Assembly: GCA_002499705.1 (NCBI GenBank) | Contig: DAMU01000033.1 | Span: 4,907 to 20,177, forward strand | DNA from: Euryarchaeota archaeon UBA91 | GTDB lineage: Archaea > Thermoplasmatota > Poseidoniia > Poseidoniales > Poseidoniaceae | DNA: 15,271 nt | Direction: 5' to 3' | Shown here: one piece after another, positions 7,454-14,063 of the stretch | Numbering within the stretch: position 1 is the first letter of the stretch | Layout of the letters: every line of letters starts with the position of its first letter | The notes under the pieces: model-generated | What the model saw: the letters and a program-made list of their open reading frames with translations, nothing else | Databases searched by the model: none | Told to the model about the DNA's origin: nothing | Translations under genes and position numbers: made by a program

Positions 7454-8806
7454 AGGCGATGTTTTTCTCACGTGTTCAAGCACGATATCAAACGCTGCAT
7501 CTGTGACCAGCAAGGGTTCCAAATCAGGAAGCCGAGCGGCGCTATGACCGTCGTTTGATAAACTGGAAATCAACTTCTCCAATTTCGGAGCACCACCTAC
7601 ACCTGCCCATCGGGGTAATGAATCGAGATTAAGCAGCAAGTGTTCGCGACTCATCAAGTCAGCAGCATCGGAAATGTAACGGACACTGCGTTTCAATTCT
7701 CGAGCCGAATATTCAACGTCTTCATCACTCCACTCCAAGCCTTGTAACTTCATTTGTTCAAGTTCTTGTGCAGTGGGTTGGCATAATTCGAGCACCTTTT
7801 GCTCAGTCATGCGTCCGGCTATTTCCTTATCCCAAAGCGGCCCAATCCACATCGGACCACTTGCTCGCTCGACTTGCTCTGGAGTTGGATGTTGAACGAA
7901 ACGGTAAGGGATATCTTGTTCACGAACCCTCCAACCAATCGAGTTGCTGATTTTACTCGCATTTTCTCTGCTTGTTTTGACCAAACACGAAATTCGAACG
8001 TGATGTCCATCGAAGAGAGCCATTAACGGTGTGATGGATTTATCCAATCGAGCAGCGCTGGTTGCAACTGTTGCAAGAAGCAGGCGCACAGCATCATCAT
8101 GTGCATAGACGTCAACGATTCCTTTTGCACCGTATCTACGGGCTTGGCTTGAAGCCGAAGAACCAGTAAGCGCAGCAGTATCGGTAGCAGTGATTTCCAA
8201 GACACCCGTTCTTGACAAACCTTGCAGGGCGGCATCAAGAAACTGAACTGGTGAGCCGAAAGGATCCAAATCAATCCATTGATAGCCCGATTCAATCATG
8301 GCAATTCGCGCATCTTTGTTACGGAAATCCAAGCCGTTATCAAAGACCTGTTCTGACGTTCCGCCATACCGGTCATCTTCCGGTTCATGTTCAATTGGCT
8401 GCGTAGGGGGGTGCATTGCATGCGATGCTTTGGCCCAGTCCAGCGCAAATTGGTCCAAGTCATTTGCAGTAATTCTCAAGCGTTGCTGAACTGATGAGGG
8501 AACTTCATTTCGCCATCTTCGAATACGGACGCCCGTAGCGCACAAGGCATCTAAGACCCGAATTGATTGGTCTTCTCTTACCAACCAATTGTGCTGCAAT
8601 GCGTCGTTGAGGAGCAGAACACTACGCGTCCGAGCCGGGGCCATCGCCGGATTAAGAAATCCTGGCCCTGTTCTTTTTGCTGGTCCTCTTGGCATGTGTG
8701 TTGGACGAGTCTGCTCATCCAGTAAATGTACAAGTGTTCTTCCTTCTAACCACATTTGGCCAGGCCAGCCGGTTGGGGGCAATTGTCCCTGATTGTCACC
8801 GGCCAT
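7442..8806 (-). CDS. trm1: tRNA (guanine(26)-N(2))-dimethyltransferase
   Basis: Trm1 uses S-adenosylmethionine to make N2,N2-dimethylguanosine at tRNA position 26. From ATG 8806 the protein has 454 residues. Visible motifs: substrate/N-terminal block PGFLNPAMAPARTRSVLLLND (about 48-68); SAM-binding motif I VLDALCATGVRIRRW (84-98); motif II ANDLD (114-118); catalytic DLDPFGSP (179-186); TATDTAALTG (206-215); YGAKG near 225; and SGPMWIGPLWDKE (316-328) opening the C-terminal domain. The segment before SGPMW, where many Trm1 proteins carry a CxxC zinc site, has no cysteines. A GTG at 8890 would add 28 residues (basic and unlike the family), so the ATG is preferred although its GGGGGAG is 14 nt away. 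It overlaps the PAC2 gene by 12 nt at the 3' ends and is divergent from the CD36-like gene. Confidence 0.92.
   Translation of the reverse strand: MAGDNQGQLPPTGWPGQMWLEGRTLVHLLDEQTRPTHMPRGPAKRTGPGFLNPAMAPARTRSVLLLNDALQHNWLVREDQSIRVLDALCATGVRIRRWRNEVPSSVQQRLRITANDLDQFALDWAKASHAMHPPTQPIEHEPEDDRYGGTSEQVFDNGLDFRNKDARIAMIESGYQWIDLDPFGSPVQFLDAALQGLSRTGVLEITATDTAALTGSSASSQARRYGAKGIVDVYAHDDAVRLLLATVATSAARLDKSITPLMALFDGHHVRISCLVKTSRENASKISNSIGWRVREQDIPYRFVQHPTPEQVERASGPMWIGPLWDKEIAGRMTEQKVLELCQPTAQELEQMKLQGLEWSDEDVEYSARELKRSVRYISDAADLMSREHLLLNLDSLPRWAGVGGAPKLEKLISSLSNDGHSAARLPDLEPLLVTDAAFDIVLEHVRKTSPSSE
8401..8411 (+). repeat. GCGTAGGGGGG motif, copy 1 (inside trm1)
   Basis: First of three exact copies of an 11-mer. 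In the gene's sense it reads CCCCCCTACGC, within codons for HPPTQ. Confidence 0.5.
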
Positions 8807-8916
8807 AACAGTCCGTAGAACTCCCCCTTGAAGACCGCACCGCTTGTTTTTCCGGTGAAAAGCCACAGTTCTAGATATCCACAGAAACACTTAGTTTCCG
8901 CACCAACTGTTATGTG

Positions 8917-8923
8917 CTATAAG
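8917..8923. promoter_or_regulatory. TATA-like box between divergent trm1 and CD36-like genes
   Basis: CTATAAG reads CTTATAG on the other strand, so it could serve either direction. Rightward it predicts a start near 8945, inside the cluster of ATGs (8940, 8946, 8949, 8955), fitting a leaderless mRNA; leftward it predicts a start near 8895. No Shine-Dalgarno sequence precedes the rightward ATGs. Weak, by-eye evidence. Confidence 0.3.
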
Positions 8924-8939
8924 TTGCCGTTGGGCATTT

Positions 8940-11573
8940 ATGTCAATGATGACAATGAAAACGATGCTAGCAACAGGACTTGTATGTTTACTCCTCAGCG
9001 GAGGACTTTCAGTCCTTTCAACCGGAGGAGTAGAAGACGCAGTTCTTGAAGCGACAGAAACCAAACCATTGGACGATATTTGTGAAAACTCGGATTGTAC
9101 AGATATCAATCCTGACTGGGCCACTTCAACGGCTGACCGAGACTTCTATGGATGGACCATCACCAACGTCGACGATGTAATGGCGAACGGCACTGCTCCA
9201 ACGCATGAAAAGATTGGACCGGTCACCTACACCATTACTTCTGACCGAACCTTTACCTCCCACGATTCGGATGCTGGAACCATTACCTATCACGAGAACA
9301 CATCGTATGCGTGCTCCGTTGATACCGTTGTTCCTTGTGATGTTCAAATCACGCAACTCAACATTGGTTTTACACCTCAAGTCATCGGTGCAACCGGAAT
9401 GGCAATTAATGGAATCATGGACTTAACCAAGGTCGGATTCGCTGCTCAAATGATCAACCAAGACATGAACACCACACAAGCAGGAGTTGCCACATCTGGC
9501 GACCTCTGCACAATGGTCGTCGTCGTTCAAATATCAATTCCATGCGACGCATGGGCAAACGGCGCTGAAGCACAATGGAAATCCTCTTCTACTGGAATGG
9601 GCATTATGATGATGAATAACAATGAAACGCTCAACACAACAATGGGCAACTGGACAACTGGCGATTTAGATGCAGCAATGATGAACACTTTCCATCCTTT
9701 TGATGCAAACTTCAACATTTCCTTAATGGATCCACTTGGCTCTGTTGCGTTTATTGGAATGGGCGAGCCAGAAATGCTGGTCTCCGATGTCATGGCAGAC
9801 CCATCCAACTCTACAGTAATGGCACGGGCATCTACCTATGGTTATCTTAGTATTGCTACCGTTGCTGATTTGGATGGAGATGGAACTCCTGAAACACCAA
9901 TTCCTGATTTCTACAAAACATTCGTTCGAGACTGGACTATGTATGCTGGAGTAGGAACAATTTTCGCAGGCTACGGCGGCGGTTCTGACTTCAACGCAAG
10001 CAACAACGACGACATCACAAGCCGACTTCACAACCTCTTGGGTGTTGACTATGCTGGTGCAAACGGTGTTGCTCTCATGGTTGCAGGGCACCTCACCGAC
10101 ACTCCAACTGGTTTGATTGCAACCAACGCTGACGGAACTGGATTTGGTCTTGCAACCTTCCTTACCATGGAAGTCGCTGATGCTATGGCTGCATTCAACC
10201 TCACCGTCGACCAATACACCGCAGTTGCAACTTGGGCTGGCGGATGGGCAACATCTGCTTCCTCGGCTCAACTTGGTCTTCTTGGCGGTGTAGGCACAAT
10301 GAACGCTGCGCAATTTGTCAACCAAACCTTTGGTGGCATGAGTCCAGTGGGTGACCCTTATCTCAGCAACTCCCTCAACATGGGTGGCGCATGGGGAGCT
10401 GGAATGATTCCAGGACACGCTGATGCAACACCTGTTTCAATTAACCAAACACAGGCTGCAGAGATTCTGTACGGCCCTCTTGGAATTACAACTCAAACAG
10501 GTGCGACCCTCTTCATGTATGGAGAATTGAGCGGCATGACTCCTCCAGTGAACTTGATGACCATGGAAGTTGCTGAGCCTATGCCATGGAACAGCGCTAC
10601 CATTGGAGCAATTTATGGAATTGACGCAAATGCTGCAGATGCATTGAGTTACTTCGTAGCCTCACCAATCTTTGCTGATTTCGTCCCAGACTTCTTGATC
10701 AGTTCGTTTGGAACCACTCCATACCTGACTCAAGAGTTCAACAACTGGTTGCTCGGATGGCACGACCCTGTGGTTGCTTTCCTCGCAACTGGAAATCCAA
10801 TGGATATGACTGTTGGATGGACCAGCCTTGAATCCAATGCCACCTACTACGGCTCTGGCGGAATTGTCAGTGATACTGGAACTGATTACATGATTTGCAC
10901 TGGAGAAAACTCCGATTGCGATAAAGGTGAGATGCTTGCAGTAGATGGGAGTTCATTCTTCTCCTGGAAAGACCCAGCAAAGACTGCCAACACATTCGGT
11001 CTTATCACAGCAGAATCTCGAATTGAAACCACTGGTGGTTTCTTGACCGGCTCAGGCGACTTAGTCGACCTCTCTGGATACGCTACTGCAGCAATCACAT
11101 GCGATGGAACTTCGACTTTGAAGGACATTGCAGTCGACGATTGTTCAGCCTCTCTTGACCCATTGACTCGCCCAATCCAAGCGAAACTCTTGGACACCGA
11201 TACCTTGCTTGATGCAATTCCTGGTGCTCTTCCAGTTTACTTTGGAAGCGAAGTGACTCTGCAAGCAGAACAACTCAGTGGCGCAATTATTGCAGGCACT
11301 TCAGAATCCACTTTCTGGCTTGACATGCGGCCTATTACTGACCAACACACTGCTCCGAATGCAAGTAACTTGCAGGCAGTGTTCTCGATTGAATCCACTT
11401 CAGTTATCGGCGATGATGATGCAGAAACACTTGCATCCAGCGTCACGACCAACCAAAAGGCATTGACCTACTGGACCAACTTCGACGTCCCGACTGACTT
11501 CCTTGCACCGCTTCTTTGGCTTGGTGCAATCTTCGGATTGGGAATGGCAGCTGTAAAGTCAAAAGACGAATAA
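8940..11573 (+). CDS. CD36/LIMP-2/SR-B-like membrane protein with large insertion
   Basis: An 877-residue exported protein with an N-terminal signal anchor (about 6-27), a C-terminal membrane helix (about 854-871) and a short basic tail (KSKDE), the two-helix topology of CD36. Several CD36 hallmarks occur in order: FYGWTITNVDDVMANG (69-84; human CD36 FWIFDVQNPQEV as I recall it), EKIGPVTYTI (90-99; RGPYTY), GTITYHENTSY (113-123), NNWLLGWHDP (601-610; ELLWGYRDP), MTVGWTSLESNATYY (623-637; the TVGLF...NNT region), ALPVYFG (763-769; RPVYISL), and WLDMRPIT with NASNLQAVFSI (793-817; YLDIEPITG then KRLQVNLLV). Between the N- and C-terminal parts about 370 extra residues, rich in Gly, Ala and Met, replace the short helical apex; they include LDGDGTPE (311-318). 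Ten cysteines form five close pairs. Family members bind lipids and lipoproteins; lipid uptake here is inference. The start could instead be ATG 8946-8964. Confidence 0.75.
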   Translation: MSMMTMKTMLATGLVCLLLSGGLSVLSTGGVEDAVLEATETKPLDDICENSDCTDINPDWATSTADRDFYGWTITNVDDVMANGTAPTHEKIGPVTYTITSDRTFTSHDSDAGTITYHENTSYACSVDTVVPCDVQITQLNIGFTPQVIGATGMAINGIMDLTKVGFAAQMINQDMNTTQAGVATSGDLCTMVVVVQISIPCDAWANGAEAQWKSSSTGMGIMMMNNNETLNTTMGNWTTGDLDAAMMNTFHPFDANFNISLMDPLGSVAFIGMGEPEMLVSDVMADPSNSTVMARASTYGYLSIATVADLDGDGTPETPIPDFYKTFVRDWTMYAGVGTIFAGYGGGSDFNASNNDDITSRLHNLLGVDYAGANGVALMVAGHLTDTPTGLIATNADGTGFGLATFLTMEVADAMAAFNLTVDQYTAVATWAGGWATSASSAQLGLLGGVGTMNAAQFVNQTFGGMSPVGDPYLSNSLNMGGAWGAGMIPGHADATPVSINQTQAAEILYGPLGITTQTGATLFMYGELSGMTPPVNLMTMEVAEPMPWNSATIGAIYGIDANAADALSYFVASPIFADFVPDFLISSFGTTPYLTQEFNNWLLGWHDPVVAFLATGNPMDMTVGWTSLESNATYYGSGGIVSDTGTDYMICTGENSDCDKGEMLAVDGSSFFSWKDPAKTANTFGLITAESRIETTGGFLTGSGDLVDLSGYATAAITCDGTSTLKDIAVDDCSASLDPLTRPIQAKLLDTDTLLDAIPGALPVYFGSEVTLQAEQLSGAIIAGTSESTFWLDMRPITDQHTAPNASNLQAVFSIESTSVIGDDDAETLASSVTTNQKALTYWTNFDVPTDFLAPLLWLGAIFGLGMAAVKSKDE

Positions 11574-11580
11574 TTCGTCT
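11564..11580 (+). terminator. Perfect hairpin whose loop is the stop codon of the CD36-like gene
   Basis: AGACGAA (11564-11570) and TTCGTCT (11574-11580) are exact reverse complements; the 3-nt loop is the TAA stop. A moderately T-rich stretch (CTATTGATTTTG) follows. It may help end transcription or protect the 3' end. Archaeal termination usually relies on U-tracts rather than hairpins, so the function is uncertain. Confidence 0.4.
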
Positions 11581-11607
11581 CTATTGATTTTGATGCGGAC
11601 AACACGG

Positions 11608-11626
11608 ACACCTGAAGTTCGGGTGT
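11608..11626. terminator. Inverted repeat between convergent genes
   Basis: ACACCTG (11608-11614) pairs with CGGGTGT (11620-11626) with one T-G wobble and a 5-nt loop; it is followed on the + strand by TGTTGTTG. It lies in the 79-nt gap between the CD36-like gene and purM, which converge, so it could act on either transcript. Confidence 0.35.
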
Positions 11627-11652
11627 TGTTGTTCGAGCGTTGAGTTCTCGCT

Positions 11653-12777
11653 TTAGTAGTGTGAAAACTCGACACCTTCGATAGCGTGTGTAACGCTATG
11701 TCCATTATTGTGAACGTGGCCGATGATTTGAGTTCCAATCATTCGCTCATTAATCCAAGAGCAAATGGCTTGAGCGTGCTGCTTTGAAACAGCAAGAATC
11801 ATTCCAGTTCCCATATTGAAGGTTCGATACATCTCACGGGTTTCAATGCCACCAACTTGTTGCAACCATTCAAACTCAGGGTGCGGGCGTAGGGGGGAAT
11901 CAATGTGCCATCCCAGTGAGTCATGAAGGCGTAAAAGATTGGAGAGTCCTCCACCCGTAACGTGGCAAATGGCTCGAACATCTGAGAGTGAAAATTCAGC
12001 GTCTTCAGATTCAGCATACTGCAATAAATCCACTATCGGGTCACAATAGATTCGGGTTGGGTTAAGGAAGACTTCTCCGAGCGTAAACTGCTGGTCATCT
12101 TTCCCATCAAAGTGCATGACGCTTCGACCGATACTGGCAACGTTAAACGGTGCATCGTCGGTATATTTGTGCCCCGTATGTTCCATAACTCTCCGAACCA
12201 GTGAATACCCGTTGGAATGAATTCCAGATGAAGGCAAACCAATCAAAACATCACCGTCTTCCAGATGCTCTCCAGTGATTGCGTTGCCTTTTTTGACGTA
12301 ACCAAGTGCAGTCCCTGAAAGATCGAGTTCAGTGACAATACCCGGCAGAGATGCCGTTTCTCCACCAGCCAAAGTGACTCTCGCTAAACGGCATGCTTCG
12401 GCGAGAGAGGCTCCAAGTGCAGCATGTGTTTCTGGGTCCGGCTTTGGCACAGCAACGTAATCGACAAAAGCAATTGGTTCAGCACCAACGCACAATAAAT
12501 CATTGACATTCATGGCCATGCAATCAATTCCAACTCCGCCCCATTGGTTGAGTAATGATGCGATTTGTAACTTACTTCCAACGCCATCAGTAGCAAGAGC
12601 TAGCAGTGAATCGCCGAACTCGATGAGTCCACCAAATCCGCCGGGTAAATCGACCGGTGCACCAGGTGTGCCTGGAGGGCGACTGGAGGCGCTCAGTGAA
12701 GCGATAAGAGAGGCGACCGCAGACCCTTCAAGGTCAATATCAACGCCAGCACTCGCATAGTCCATTGGCTCGGCCAT
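11653..12777 (-). CDS. purM: Phosphoribosylformylglycinamidine cyclo-ligase (AIR synthase)
   Basis: PurM closes formylglycinamidine ribonucleotide to aminoimidazole ribonucleotide using ATP, the fifth step of purine synthesis, in the cytoplasm. The 374-residue protein is near the usual size of about 345. Clear family motifs: YASAGVDID (7-15), the GGFGGLIEF block (46-54), LATDGVGSKL (61-70), MNVNDLLCVGAEPIAFVDY (89-107), AGGETASLPG (137-146), LPSSGIHSNGYSLVR (181-195), HVTGGGLSNLLR (272-283) and MYRTFNMGTGM (316-326), the ATP- and substrate-binding elements. The ATG at 12777 follows GGTGGT directly. The gene lies 49 nt downstream of the esterase gene on the same strand, with a TTAAAG box in the gap that could give it its own promoter. 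No other pur gene is in the window. Confidence 0.95.
   Translation of the reverse strand: MAEPMDYASAGVDIDLEGSAVASLIASLSASSRPPGTPGAPVDLPGGFGGLIEFGDSLLALATDGVGSKLQIASLLNQWGGVGIDCMAMNVNDLLCVGAEPIAFVDYVAVPKPDPETHAALGASLAEACRLARVTLAGGETASLPGIVTELDLSGTALGYVKKGNAITGEHLEDGDVLIGLPSSGIHSNGYSLVRRVMEHTGHKYTDDAPFNVASIGRSVMHFDGKDDQQFTLGEVFLNPTRIYCDPIVDLLQYAESEDAEFSLSDVRAICHVTGGGLSNLLRLHDSLGWHIDSPLRPHPEFEWLQQVGGIETREMYRTFNMGTGMILAVSKQHAQAICSWINERMIGTQIIGHVHNNGHSVTHAIEGVEFSHY
11887..11897 (+). repeat. GCGTAGGGGGG motif, copy 2 (inside purM)
   Basis: Second exact copy, same orientation. The purM reading frame here gives SPLRP, a different frame from copies 1 and 3, so conservation is at DNA level, not protein level. 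Confidence 0.5.
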
Positions 12778-12817
12778 ACCACCTTCAAAAGAAGGCGTTT
12801 GAAGAACTAACCGCCTC

Positions 12818-12824
12818 TTTAAGA
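12818..12824 (-). promoter_or_regulatory. TATA-like box upstream of purM
   Basis: On the minus strand CTTAAAG lies about 41-47 nt before the purM ATG, in the short gap after the esterase stop. It predicts transcription starting about 15-20 nt before the ATG, leaving room for the GGTGGT ribosome-binding site. Weak by-eye evidence; read-through from the esterase gene is the alternative. Confidence 0.3.
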
Positions 12825-12826
12825 TG

Positions 12827-13897
12827 TCAAAACGAACTCAAGTCGTTTGATAATTGAGCAAAACTTGAGTCCAATCTGAAGTCAATTCCTGAATGGGTTC
12901 CATCAAATTCTTCCCACTTATGGGGGACATTGAGAACTGAAAAACGTTCAACGATTCGTCGACTTCCATATTGTATGTGATACTGGTCTCTTGCTCCGCA
13001 ATCGATGAACAAACACTTCAATTCACGAAGCACTTCGTATTTCGATTCAACCAAATTTAATGGGTCAAAAATCATCCACTGAGCCCACGCCTTGTCATCA
13101 AGAACCGCTGTTTGCTCATTGAGAGGTAAAACAATTCCAAGAGGATTTTCTTGCGTAGGGGGGCGAGGGTCGTACGATGCAGCCATTGCACAGATCATCA
13201 ATGAGTGAAAATCGGGGCCAGAAAGAGAGGCAGCATTTCGAATATGCTCAACATATTGCGCAACTCCTCCATAGCGCTGAACATGGGTCAGAGTTTCAGC
13301 AAATGTTGGCAGGAACATGGTTTCAAATCCAACATCGCCGGAGTGGCAAGCAACTGCATCCCAAACATTGGGTTGAAGCATTGCATTCATCAACGCCCCA
13401 TAACCACCAGAGGATTTCCCTACTAATCCGAAGTTTCCGTTGGTCGCATATCGAGAATGAATTGCAGGTTTCAATGATTCTGCAAGCCAAGTGGACCAGT
13501 TGCCAAGGACGGGGGAATCGACAAATTGGTTTCCTCCCAGAGAAGTGAACGTGTCCGGCATGACCAAAATAACTGGAGACATTTCACCGGACGCAACCAG
13601 ACGTTCATGACGCTGAGGCAGGGTTTCAGCAAAGGCTTTCCAACCTGCACGAGCATGACCGGAAGAAGTGAACGGTGCCAAATAAATGAGGACCGGTAAA
13701 GAGCCTCCATTCTCCATTTTTTCGACGCCTTCCGGTGCGATATGTGTGAGAATTTCACGCTCAGTAGGGTCGCCTAATCGGTTCTCGAGGTGAGGTGAAT
13801 CAAGGACCCACCGCTCCAATTGACCGCGAACCGGTGAAAATGCATGCTTCGGCATATCATAACCGAAGGCATCCCTCCTCATCTTATCTGCGGTCAT
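12827..13897 (-). CDS. Esterase-D-like alpha/beta hydrolase
   Basis: A 356-residue serine hydrolase of the putative esterase (esterase D / antigen 85-like) family, hydrolysing an unknown ester. The oxyanion/core strand LPVLIYLAPFTSSG (67-80), the nucleophile elbow VGKSSGGYGA (159-168; Ser162 in GxSxGG), the acid FIDCGARDQYH (297-307; Asp303, or Asp299) and the histidine FDGTHSGIDFR (331-341; His335) form a complete triad in the right order. There is no signal peptide, so it is probably cytoplasmic. The ATG at 13897 lacks a ribosome-binding site; ATGs at 13882 and 13855 are alternatives, and the conserved part begins only near residue 65. It is divergent from mcm and 49 nt upstream of purM, with no obvious functional link to either. 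Confidence 0.82.
   Translation of the reverse strand: MTADKMRRDAFGYDMPKHAFSPVRGQLERWVLDSPHLENRLGDPTEREILTHIAPEGVEKMENGGSLPVLIYLAPFTSSGHARAGWKAFAETLPQRHERLVASGEMSPVILVMPDTFTSLGGNQFVDSPVLGNWSTWLAESLKPAIHSRYATNGNFGLVGKSSGGYGALMNAMLQPNVWDAVACHSGDVGFETMFLPTFAETLTHVQRYGGVAQYVEHIRNAASLSGPDFHSLMICAMAASYDPRPPTQENPLGIVLPLNEQTAVLDDKAWAQWMIFDPLNLVESKYEVLRELKCLFIDCGARDQYHIQYGSRRIVERFSVLNVPHKWEEFDGTHSGIDFRLDSSFAQLSNDLSSF
13153..13163 (+). repeat. GCGTAGGGGGG motif, copy 3 (inside esterase gene)
   Basis: Third exact copy, same orientation, in codons for RPPTQ. The three copies hold the only runs of six G (or C) that I found in the window. Confidence 0.5.
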
Positions 13898-14063
13898 GGC
13901 ACTTTGGCAGTGGACATCAAAAAATGGCTAAATCGGTGACGGGCAATCCACTTATTCTCCAATGGAAACGAGGGGGTGGGATTTTCGCGAGGTTATGGCT
14001 AAATACCGTTGGCATAATTGTTTGGAAGTCGGGAACCTCTCCCGCATTTCACAGGTGCTCAAA
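13898..14063. promoter_or_regulatory. Divergent esterase/mcm intergenic region
   Basis: If mcm starts at 14064, this 166-nt stretch is the shared upstream region. It holds an origin-recognition-box-like sequence (13956-13980), a TATA-like CTAAATAC (about 13999-14006) that would start mcm transcription near 14030, and an AGGTGCTC ribosome-binding site (about 14052-14059). In-frame ATGs at 13962 and 13995 could extend mcm into it, but the extra 34 residues are rich in Trp, His and Cys and do not resemble MCM N-termini. Confidence 0.4.
13956..13980 (+). promoter_or_regulatory. Origin recognition box (ORB)-like sequence
   Basis: The core TCCAATGGAAACGAGGGGG (13958-13976), followed by TGGG, has the structure of archaeal Orc1/Cdc6 binding sites: a short dyad (TCCA-A-TGGA) followed by AAC and a G-string. 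Known ORBs, as I recall them, read close to TCCAnnGGAAACnnnGGGG. One copy is visible; a full origin normally has several, often inverted, around an AT-rich element. It lies upstream of mcm, or over its first codons if translation begins at 13962. Confidence 0.55.

Noticed and set aside
8807..8890. GTG at 8890 as start of trm1
   Set aside because: It would add 28 basic, Cys-containing residues unlike Trm1 N-termini, although a TATA-like box at 8917-8923 would suit a leaderless start there.
9002..9016. AGGACT-TTC-AGTCCT inverted repeat in the signal-anchor region of the CD36-like gene
   Set aside because: Short, within coding DNA, and expected occasionally by chance.
9723..10418. 231-codon open frame on the minus strand inside the CD36-like gene
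   Set aside because: Cys/Ser/Val-rich low-quality translation, fully antisense to a gene with clear domain signals; a shadow of the biased composition of that gene.
12782..12795. CCTTC-AAAA-GAAGG inverted repeat before purM
   Set aside because: Five base pairs only, no T-tract, and placed upstream of a gene; too short to call an operator or terminator.
13177..13548. 123-codon + strand frame inside the esterase gene
   Set aside because: Antisense to a gene with an intact catalytic triad; no recognisable domain.
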